Assembly: GCA_012932295.1 (NCBI GenBank)
Contig: JAAONU010000017.1
Span: 1,302,001 to 1,366,000, forward strand
Source of the DNA: Cyclina sinensis
Taxonomy: Eukaryota; Mollusca; Bivalvia; Venerida; Veneridae
DNA length: 64,000 nucleotides
Direction: 5' to 3'
The notes below the pieces were generated by a model that ran no database searches, had not been told where the DNA came from, and saw only the letters and a program-made list of their open reading frames with translations. The position numbers were made by a program, and so were the translations under genes. Positions within the stretch are counted from its first letter, which is position 1. Each line of letters begins with the position of its first letter. This document shows, piece after piece, positions 27,001 through 39,000 of the stretch.

Positions 27001-30000
27001 AAACTACAGCCTTTTTACCTGAAGGCATTTTTATTAAATAAGTAACACAACTAAGCCTTTTCTTCCATTTTTTTTGTATACAAACTTGATGCAAAACGAG
27101 TTATGTACAATTTTCACAATGACCTTTTTTATGTTTTAGTACAATGCATGACAAAATAACATTTTAACAGACATTGTAGTTCAACGACTGATACACGGGT
27201 TTATAACACATGATACTGGTGTGTCTGTTGACAGTTCTACGTGAAAATTGTACCTTCTGACATATATAGAAATATCTTTGAATATGCGTATTTGTTACAT
27301 TTATTACAAGTTGGCATGGGTACAAGTTGGATAACTGGGTACAGTGGGTGTATCTGGTGACGGTGTACACCGAGCTTACTTTTAATATGACCTGCTGTTC
27401 ATTGTCCACCTCCTGAAGATAACAGGGAGCCTCCTTCATTATTAGCAATAACAAAATATACACTGTATTACCTCTTGATTTTATGCTAAACAAAATACAC
27501 TCCAGTGTCTTAATATTCATTAAACCTGCTCACTATAATACTGAATTTAGCTTTATGTTTTAAAATATACATGTGGCCCCTTCCTGGTTTATGTGTTATA
27601 TACATACTATACAATCAAAAAATATACACAGCATTACCTCCTGATGTATATACCGTTAGGAATACAATTAGTTTCTGAACAAGAACTAAATAAACACTGT
27701 ATTTCCTCGTGATTTATGCCATACACACCACACTAATGCTTCTAAGTCCTAAAACAATTTACACTGTCTTACCCTGTCTTGAATTATTTCATGCTATATA
27801 CATCATTTTTCATTTGTTCAATATACATACAAAATATACACTGCTGCCACTGATATTTTGTTCTTTATGCATTATACACATGCTGGCTTTCTTTAGCAAT
27901 GATGAGTACACACGGTACTAACTCTTAACAATAAAATCATTTAAGGATTTAAGCCATGTATAAAAAAATTTAATGTTATGCTATTAATAACATACTTCAG
28001 TATCTCATAAAAAACAAAAACAAAAAACACATTCAAGCCTCTTGTGACCTCTTGGTCTTGGCTAAAAACAGTGCATTCAAGTCTTTTGGCAATAACAAAA
28101 TATACACTCTACTGCCCCCTGTAAATACGCAATAATATGACCAAGACATTGTTATGAAAAATAAATGAAAAAATCTCTGCTCTCTCTCTCTCTCTTTTTC
28201 TCTTTCTTGATATAAACATTATAGTCTACATTGTTTTAACTCCACTTTGCTTAATATGTAACCAGTCAATTTGTTTAATTTTCCTGTTCTGTCTGAAACA
28301 AAATTCTCTTGTCTCACCATACTTAAGCAATGCCAAAATATACTTTGCAATGTTCAAGAGTTTGAGAAATCATACAAGGTATCAATGTAGGATGAAAAGC
28401 AAAAGGTTTCAAGATGTCTTCTATATTGCAACTATTAATTTATAGTATCCTTGCCATCACCTCTGAACAAGAAGAACTTGGGACTACCACAGCTTTGTTC
28501 CAGTTTTTTTTAAGGGTCATAACCTAATATAAGGAGTATTACATTTTCTTTAAAATCATGTTAATGTAAATGATATGTAAATGTGATATTCAATGAATAA
28601 TTACCTGATGTCAAGGCGTCAGTCAAAAATTCTAAGCACAACAGGTCAACTTTAATAAATTAAAGCGACTGACTCACAGAATTTAGCCGAATATTCTTTT
28701 CTTTAAAATTTAAGAGAAGTTAATATACTATGGAAAAAAATATGATATTATGCTTCTATACACCATGATAACAGAAAAAAAGTTCTGATTTCCCCAGGTT
28801 TTGAACACATGCCCCTTTTGGTCAGTAAAATATAGAGCGACGATCTATAGCCACAAAGACTAGTTATCATGACTTGTCAAAATTAAAGATATATCTAAAG
28901 TATCTACGCCGTGACTAACGGGGTAAACTTTTTACTGATGAAAGTGTGTAAAACTTTATATTGTGATCTTTTTCTGTAACGAAAATGACTCTGTAACTTA
29001 TTTTAGACATGTTCTTCTCAATTACAGCTAGAATTTCTAGATGTATAAACATTTTCTTTTTTTTTCATCGTCAGCCCATCTATAAGTCAGTTGCTTTAAT
29101 ATTAGTCTGTTGTATAATCATTTTTCGGTGGACAGCTTCTATTCCAAAGGACCATTTTTTGAATTTCTAAATACCAAAAGAAAAAAAATGAACATATTTA
29201 TGTTCTTTAAATTATCAATTATTTTTCATTTTACAGTGAAATAGCTAACAAAACAGATACACAGTATATCATCATTTAATTGTAGGGGTGTGTCTCTTCA
29301 GGCAATACATTCAAGATAAAGACATAAGAATTCATTGGAATCCTCCAGGAGCGGATCAGTGGTCCAGTGGTACCACGCAGGACTGGTAACCCAGGAATCC
29401 CGAAATCGATCCCCCCACTCCTCCACTAACATTACTAATTGCTGTTCGGAATTAAGAGATGTTAAACCGAGGTCCCATGTATCAGTGCTGTACATTGAGC
29501 ATGCTAAAAAACCAGAGGTGTCTCTGGAATCGGATACTTTCTGTATCTTGCACTATCCCCCACAACATAAAATAGCTAATCTCTGCATGGGGCTACAGTC
29601 ATATGGGCAACCAGTACAGATGATAAATAAATTCAAACTGATAGATAGATCCTCCAGTCTCTTTATTGAACCAAATGATACTCATCTCTGCTATATCCTT
29701 ATAAAGCCAATGCAGGACGACTAAAATCATTAAGTCAAACTCCATTACAAGGAATCAAGAATGATCTTAAATGATAAAGAATACTCTATTTGAATTTATT
29801 TGTAGCAATATTTGATTTTGCCTTACCAGGGAACATATCTAATATGACAAAAAGAAACTCTACTTGAGAAACTGGAAATTTTAGAAATATTATGGCAACA
29901 GGATATGGGTAAGAATAACTTTTGGCAACATAAGAACAGATTGAAAGATTACATAATATTAAAATATGCTTAAACACTATAGAAAAATGGGAAAAGAAAT

Positions 30001-33000
30001 GTTCTGGAACATGTCTTAAGTTTGAATATTTAAAAAATATAAAAAGTAGCAAGTGAGTAGGTCTTCCTTTTTCTAAGTAGTACTGATAAATCAAGTACTA
30101 GAAAGAAATTTTAGGTAACTGTGTAGTACTAAAGATTAATATTTTTGACCGACATCATGAAAAATCATTTTTCCAATTTTGCACAGCATGTTTCTTAGAA
30201 AGTGATTAACAGGTATAAATGCCAACATGACAGAAAGGGTCACAGCAAAATAAGGCGTACAGAAAGGAACGCTTCTGATGTGCTGAAAATTTTAAAACAT
30301 TTCCGAAATGGATAAAAGAGGTTATTCCTTTCAATTCAACATCATTTCTATACTTAAATGTCTGGAACACTGCCCAACGTAATAAAACTAGCGGTGTACA
30401 GTTCTCATTTATGGAAGGACAAAAACACTTTGGCGGCAAGCAATTATCCGTCTGAGTTTAAGTAATGGTCAATTATTCAGCTAATTCGGCAGGAAGCTAT
30501 GGGACCATGTACAGTACACGCAGCGCGGACTTTGACAACGAACACCCGTCCCCGCGATTTTACTGTCCGCGTTGAGGACTAAAATGACCACCGCGTCGAG
30601 TGTTCAATCGTATAAAACGCGGTGGTCAGCGCGGCCGTTCGCGGTGTTCAGTACCGCGGCGTGTCGCGGGGTTCGCAGTGTCCAATAAAACGAAGCCACA
30701 ACTTAATTTTACTTTCCCAAATTTTTTTTTTTCAAAATAGTTACAAAGTACACGTAATTATTACCAGTTGAAGTTGCTTCTTTTTTTTTTTAATACCCCA
30801 TCCGGTTTAATTTTTGTTTGTTGACGATCGATGTTTGGTTGTATAATTGAGGGTATTTGTAGAAAAGTAACAGCCGATAATGAATAGTTTTACACACCTA
30901 CATGACATCTTGTTAATAAACTTTAATTGCTGCAATTAATATATTTCAAGTCTTTAATCGGTGCCGTGTTTGCGTTAATCCACTCGCAATTAAATTACAA
31001 ATGATAACCAAACTGCGAAAAGTTAATAGATCTAATTTAAACAGTCAAAATTCGAACAAATCCTCTCTAATTCCGATTCATTTGTGTACAAACGCTCCTA
31101 TCTGTTACACAAAAAAAAAACCAACAATTCAAAGCAGTTATTTCCGGAAAAAGTTGATCGTATTTTCAGAAAATGAATCAACACGTGTTTAACTGCTTTC
31201 AACTTCTGTATCGTCTAGGCGCTTGGCAAAATAATTGATCGATTTGGCTATATAATAACAAGCGTTTTTCAATTCCAAAAACAAAAGTATTTGAAATTTG
31301 GTTTAAATTTGACCACAAAATAGATGTAAGTAAAATTATTATGAGTAAAATGAAAACCACGTACAAATACTGTACACACAGTATGTTTAAATGCAGTAAT
31401 CTCCAAGTCAAAACATCGTGGGGACGCGCGGCGTTCTGTCACCGCGACACGCGGTGTTCATACCCCTCGGCGGTTGTCGCGGTGGTCATTTTAGCGGACA
31501 CCCGAAATTTCGGGTGTTCAGTCCACCGCGACTGGCCACCCGGAGACGATACCGGCCCCCGCGACAATGTTAACAACGTCAAAGTCCGCGCTGCGTGTAC
31601 TGTAGTTCTTATCTGACCTTTCTCTCTCTCACACAAAATGCCAAATAAGTCTAGAAAGTAATCTAAATTTAAAGGTGCAAGGAATGCCAGAGGTTATTGT
31701 TTGGATGGAATTCATTTTCTTTTTAATGTTCACGTAAGGCTTCCGAAAACAGAAATTTTTTATTGCAATTTTGTAGGAACAATGGTTGTTTAAAAGGCTT
31801 ACAAAAACAAAAATTTATTATTGCAACAGTGTAGGACCAATGGGCAAAGAGGCATACACTCAAATTTTGAGAACTCACTTTTCTTCAAAATCATGAAAAT
31901 GTAATGGTATTGAATGATTTATTACCAAGTGTCAAGGTGTCCATTGAATACTCAAAGAACAACCAGCAAACTAAACACACTAATATTAGTCTTTACACAG
32001 AGAGTTGTTGTACCATTTTTGAGTGGACGGTCATTTATTCTAAACAGACACCTATTAAAGTATTTGGTTACTATATGCTTTAAGGCAATGTTTTTGAAAA
32101 CATGTTCTTCTTCCTTTAAACTATCAATTTTATTTTTTATTTCAAAGAGAATTAGAAAAAAATTACATATATTATCTGTAAATTTTAGGGTGTGTCCGTT
32201 TAAAAGTGAAATGACCACTGATACCTATAATACATGTAATTAAATCTGTAATATTGGAGCATGAGGAGATAAAGTCACCTGTTGTGATGTGACAAACAGC
32301 TTATGAAAAAAAAATCAATACTGCACATTAAATGGAGTCAATAATAACAAGTTCTTGCAGTTTTACAAAAACATGACACTTACTTATCAAAGAAAGCTTT
32401 TAAAAATGCTTTTTTTTTCTGAATATTTAGCTCTAATTCTATGCCATGTCACTTCTAAGTAATACTCTCAAACAGATAAGTAATTTTATTTGCTTTTTTG
32501 TAGATCAACTTCAGAGCCCCATTAGGTAACAGGAAACATCACAGCTAATGGAAGCTTGCTGTCTTTGTTTAGACAGACAGGAATCAATGACAAAATGGAA
32601 CAATACATCTGACAGGCTTTTTGCAAGTTTTTAATGAACTACACTTCAAATGAAAAGTAACTTTACACTTTGTAATTGTTAACAATTGAGAAGGTTTTCA
32701 AACTAGGATTTTGAAAATTTTAATGGTTGCTTGTAAATTGGACTGATGCCATATTTTTGCTCCAAAATTAGGAAAGAAACAGCTGTTTAGGTTAAGGTTC
32801 AGTACTCATTCTATAATAAATTTAAAATAATAATTATATAAAATAATTAATTAAATTCACAAAAATCAAATCTTTCAGTCTCTTTCAACAAAAAACAAAT
32901 TGAAACATGTCAAGTCTTACATAAAAAAAATGTTCAGTTATGAATATCAATACTACTGTGTCAATATTTGCATGTTAGAACAGGTATTCTTTGGCTTGCA

Positions 33001-36000
33001 GTGTAACTTTATATCAAACAATGGAAGAAAACATGTCACTTTCACACAAACTGACAAAAACTGATGACAAAATAGATCCTTTTACAGAAGTTAACAATGA
33101 CAATGATAAGGTCTGTCTGACAGAAAAAAATATTCATTTATAAAACAGTAATATAGGTTCCATATAAATAAAGTTAAATTAAAATAGTAATGCTTGTCAT
33201 ATAGAAAGCATGACCACATCGTTTTATGCAAATCTCCATGAATATAAAAGAAAATAGTACAAAAGTATGGTTAATCTTGCTTCAAAAGTAACAAAAAGAA
33301 AATGAGCGATATTTTTTTGTCGTTATTGAAAACTGAAATGTGGATATAAAAATTGACAACAATTTTCACATGGTTTAAACATATACATTTATACAAGGTC
33401 ACAATTGGGCTACCACACTGAAATCACATGGTTTACTTATTGGTCATATTTATGACATCAAGCCATACAGGTTATATTATGTGTCACATGACAAGCAACA
33501 TGACTGCAGAATACTTTTCCATATGGTTTACTCATCAATCATTTGACAGACAGCCACACAAACTCACACGATGTCAGGAGATGTATAGTTTACTCCATCC
33601 TGCCTGCACATAACATTAAGCCATATCACATGGTCACATGGTGTGTCACATGACATGGTCACATGATTGGAGGACAAAAAAAAAACGATGCAACAAAGCC
33701 ATAGAACACATTACAAACTACATGAATCACAACTTTAGCCAGGATTTTGAATGGTGCCTGCCTTGACAATTATCAGCAGACAATTATCAAAATTTGATTG
33801 CCAAAATCCAGTCTGTTTCTGTAGTATATCTCATGACTTTTTAAAATCATAATACAGTGCTAAGTAGAACAAAGGTGTAGGGGCGAACAACTGCCATTTT
33901 CCTACTCTATACAGTATTTTTTCAAGAATTTTTTCTACAGTATTCAATATATTGCACCAATGGTATATTTCAATTTTCTGTGTCAAACATTTCACAATCA
34001 GATTATTCACAACAGTTCCAGGAAATAGATTTCAACTCAATAAATGATGACTCACATGAGCGAAAACACAATTTCTAAGTGGCACATTTCAGAATATGTA
34101 AGGGCAATTTTTATGAGAACCATGTGAAAAAAGAAACTCCAAAGAAATTAATAAAACATCTAAAACATCTGTCTAATGAATAACCTAGCATCAATGATAT
34201 AACGTGTCTCTTGGATTTTGATCACCAATGAATACATGAGTATTTGGATTCAAATCTTGTAAATATGTAAATCTTGTAAAATATTGATGATTGTGAATAT
34301 CATTTTTTCATCAAAATTACTCATAAACAAAGAGAATTTTGGCATTCAAACTTTGGTGCATGTAAATCTTTTACATTTTATCTTACTTTTTCTAAAAAAA
34401 AAAAATTTCTAAAAAAAAAGCCTGTCCACTTTTAGTAAAATCAGGGTCTTTCAAATGACCCTGGTAAAATCTAAGACTTATTTTTTCAAACTGAAATCAT
34501 GAAAAGATAACAAGCAATTTATTTTTTGTTCACAAACTTCTTGTTTGATAATTCTGACTTGAAACTGAATTAGAGATAGAAATTCTGAAAAGAACTTCAG
34601 TAGCTAGTTTTCACCAAAATTAAAATTTATATGAAAATTTCAGTTGAAATGCAATCAAATGAATCATGACAGATCAAAATTTTAATGTACTATGTAACAT
34701 TTCTTTGTTCCCCAGATTACTTCAGTCAAGAGCAGAAGATTTGATCTAAAGAAAAATGCAATTCTATGAAAAAAAAATCAAACTGAAAAAAAAAAAATTG
34801 AAGTTCACGCTCCAACTGCAATTAGGCCTAGAATAAATTATTGTTTGTTTCCTATCTCGCAACCCATGCCAGTTTGGGTAGGGTAGGTAGGTAAGTAAAC
34901 TACTTTTTTTTTAATCTTAAATATTTTTTATTGATTATATAAATTATATATCTGAATTATATGGATTTCAAAGAAACAGAAATTGTGAGTGCTAACATCT
35001 GTTCAAAATCCTGAACCAAAGTTTCAAAGTTTTATTCAATATATACATCCCAATTTTTATATTTACAATGCAAAAATATGAGTCAAATATAAAGATGTTA
35101 TTCTAACTGACATACTTTGCACATTAATAAAAAAATTTTTTTTTGTTTGCAATAAATTTTTTTGGGTTGTTATAATTTTTGTAGGTAGGTAGCGGGAGGG
35201 GAAACAAACAATATTTTATTTTAGGCCTTAAAAATTACAACAACCTGTTAACAATTTATACCGATTTACATGCACCTTGCAAGAGATAAATAATTATACA
35301 GTTTGCCACTTAAAGCCATTTCATGACAATACAAATCAGAAAAATATTTGCTTTTTTTTCTGACAAAAACTTCAAATATTCAAATAACTTGTGTAACACA
35401 AATTGTTGTGTTTAACAAAATTAAATTCAAATATCATGTACAGTTATTTATACAATACAAAGCTTTGTCTTCAATAAAAATACACACAAAAATACACATA
35501 AATTATAAAAATAGCAAAGTTTTCCTGACTTTGAAATATATATAAGAGGAAGGTAAAATTGTATAATTTAAAAGGTAAAAGGAAAAGATATATAAAAATG
35601 AAACATATACCTTCTTAATTTTCTTTATTTCATCAGTTTCATCTTCCATTTTGTGGTTTGAAACCCTGTCCTTTTTAAATTTCTGCAGCTGAAATATATG
35701 TATGATTATTTTCTTACAGTTGCATATGAAATTCAGTCAATGACTTTTCAATGTCTTGTTATGAAATGCTCACAAGACAACAGCCCTGACCTTTTTTCAA
35801 CAGCTAATTGCTAACTGACCTATAACATGTTAAATTATTATGTCAGAATTCATACCATTATTTTTCTTTCTCTAAGTTATCTCAGTCCAAGTTCAATCTT
35901 TTTATAGTATGCCAGAACAAAACCTAATATAAACAAAGAAAAGCAGGCATGTCTACTTTAGCAGGGTAAATATTCCATGTAAAAAATATAAACTGGACTA

Positions 36001-39000
36001 TCATTCACTCTGGACAAAAAAGTTTTATTAAAATGTATTGACCTACAAATCATTGCAAATCATGAGAAGACAGCATGCATCTACATTACCCATGCAGATA
36101 ATGTACATGTACATGTACTGGTGTGAAGTTAACAGGGACAGGTTTATAAATACCATGGTTCAAACCCTAGACTTCTTCTATCAAGAAGATCGTTCCATTA
36201 TGAAAGAGACCAAATGTTTAATCAGCCGGACAATTGATTCCTATACAGTTAACTAAATTCCTGAAGCCAAAGAAGTAAAACCTTTATAACAAACATTCAT
36301 TACTAGTACCATATGTTCAGGTAAGCAAAGCAGAAACAAAAATGTTGGAATAAAGATTCATACCTCTGCTTTGAGTTTCTTAAGTTCTTGACTAGTATTC
36401 CATAAAAAAACAAAATAAAACCCTTATGAAGAAGATTTATAACTTGGGCTTTGAGTTTCCTATTTTCTTAACCAGTGCCCTATGTTCTGGTAAGCTTAAT
36501 GGAAACAAAACCATTGAAAAGAAGATTTATACCTCGGCTTTGAGTTTCTTAACTTCTGTTGCAAGTTCCTCTGTTTGTTGGACATAGTGCCATTTGGCTT
36601 GTCTTTCACTCTCAAGAATCTGTATGACATGAAGATGTTTCTGCTCCAACTCTTCCTTCTGCTCGAGTACTTTACTGTAGCTGCAAGAAAAATGTGTCTT
36701 CATTGTAGTTTTAAGAGCAGAACAGAACAGAACATACATCATATCTAAATCAAGCATTTACTGTTCATCATACTTTTGATGATGCAAATGAATGTTAACA
36801 AACCATTCCATACATACCAACTGACTGAAAAAAAAATAAAATACAACAGTGTTTGCTTGTTTGTTTTTATTGGGGTTTAACACAAATATTAATGGCAGTC
36901 AGTCCACCTATCAAATTGTTCCCAGGTATCCAACCAGATTGCTTACCAATCTCACTGTAAGTAACTGACTGCTTCCTCACTTGATACAATAGTTAATACC
37001 TACCTGGTGAAAGTGCACTGAACATTTACCACTTAATTTTTTTACTTAATTAATGTGATGGAACACTTTTGAGTAATAATGTGATGGAACACTTTTGAGT
37101 AATAATGTGATGGAACACTTTTGAGTAGTAATGTGATGGAACACTTTTGACTAGTAATGTGATGGAACACTTTTGACTAATAATGTGATGGAACACTTTT
37201 GACTATTAATGTGATGGAACCCTTTTAACCAGTAATGTGATGGAACACTTATGACTAAGAATGTGATGGAACACTTTTGAGCAATAATGTGATGGAACCC
37301 TTTTGACTAGTAATGTGATGGAATACTTTTGACTAATAATGTGATGGAACACTTTTGACCAATAATGTGATGGAACATTTTTGAGCAATAATGTGATGGA
37401 ACACTTTTGACTAATGTGATGGAACACTTATGACTAATAATGTGATGGAACACTTTTGACTAATAATGTAATGGAATACTTTTGTCTAATAATGTGATGG
37501 AACACTTTTGACTGATAATGTGATGGAACACTTTTGACTAATAACGTGTTGGAACACTTGACTAATAATGTGATGAAACACTTTTGACTAATAATGCGAT
37601 GGAACATTTTTGAACAATAATGTGATGGAACACTTTTGAGCAATAATGTGATAGAACACTTTGCACTAATAATATGAGAGACAACTTTTGACTGATAATG
37701 AAAATATAAAATCTTTAAGAATTTAGTACTGACTGAAGACTTTAACGACCTAGAAAGAACTGTCTTCGTAGACTCATTTTTAAACAGGCATACTGGTATC
37801 TTAAAATTTAGAGAATTCCATTTTTTTCAAAATCATGTAAATCATGGTATTAAATAGATTATTATCTTATTGATGGTGTCAGACAAAAATTCTATGAACA
37901 AAAATTCTATGTACAACACATAAACTGGATACATTATCATTTATTTGTCTTCATAGTTTTATTTATGTTGTACCATTTTTGGGTGGATAGCCATTTATTC
38001 CAAATGAACACTTATTTTTAGTTATTTAGTGTCAAAAAGCCATCAGGAAAATAAATAAATAACATAATTATGTTCTTCTTTAAAGTATCACTTTTTTTTC
38101 ATTTTATAGCCATAGAGCCAATAAAATGGATATCAACTACCAGATATTTCATTGGGTAATTGTAGTAATTTCAGGGTATGTTCCTTTTATGATAAAATCC
38201 AAAGGTTATACTTTTCCTGTTACTTTCTATTGACTAAACAAGATATTAACGAAATTGATTCTTCAAAACTTCATATGTCTGGCAGGTCAGATAAGCAGGA
38301 AGGCAGAACTAATCATTTTCAAAACATCGTTGGATACCCACGGTTGATTATTACATGTAATCAAGATGTTAATGGATCGGCCGTGGGTATCCAACGATGT
38401 TTCAAATATTCGAATGGTAAAAGCCAGGCAATTTGTTGTCTATCTATTAATGTATGCTTTTTACACATGCAAAAACTCTTCTCATCAATGATACCGTTAC
38501 ATGATATGCATTTGCAAACACTAGACCAGATACCTTTCTCATCATTCATCAGTTCTCAGAACAATATCTAAATGCAGAAAACTGAAGACCTGTACCCATA
38601 ATTTCAATCTCTTATCACATAAATCTTCGGATTCCCTAAATGTTTCGACCATTAACAGTCTGTTAAAATACAGGAAAAGTATGGGACTTTTCTGTCTTTG
38701 GAACTATGTTAAGACCTTAAATAAATCTAATTAGCTTATATGCTGAAGAGTTCTGGGTTTTTTCTTTCTGTTCTCGTAAGAATCTTTGAAAGCATTAGAA
38801 CATTTTGAGGGTAAATGTGTGAAAAAGTTCCAAGTGCAGTGAAATAAAGAAGCACTTGTTCATGGTCGCCCTTCATTTTTTTCCTTCACGCATGAGTAAA
38901 ATTATTTGTTTCTTTTACTGTTGTTAATGAGTATCTTTTTTTTTTTAATTGAAAATCTTAGGACAAATTATAAGCATACCTGTAACAAAAACATGATATT

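Larger units (their letters stand above)
22532..35610 (-). other. 13-kb intron of RasGRF
   Basis: Intron between exons C and D. It holds tandem duplications (24512-24600, 26437-26528), a dispersed repeat (25160-25270), a degenerate array (27430-28130), two copies of an unnamed dispersed repeat, one with a nested insertion (28530-29310, 31860-32215), a SINE (29345-29650), a GC-rich MITE (30512-31602), a CACATG cluster (33365-33665) and a Harbinger-like MITE (34825-35227). 22540-24500 and 32220-33360 show no identifiable feature. Confidence 0.85.

Noticed and set aside
29335..29724. 129-codon plus-strand frame
   Set aside because: Almost entirely inside the SINE copy at 29345-29650.
37050..37695. 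Regularly spaced short repeats that might suggest a CRISPR array
   Set aside because: The 26-bp units abut without unique spacers and the context is a eukaryotic intron.
38152..38571. 139-codon plus-strand frame, the longest non-repetitive one
   Set aside because: Starts in a dispersed repeat and runs through a perfect inverted repeat; no domain, no conserved pattern, and it lies opposite a RasGRF intron.
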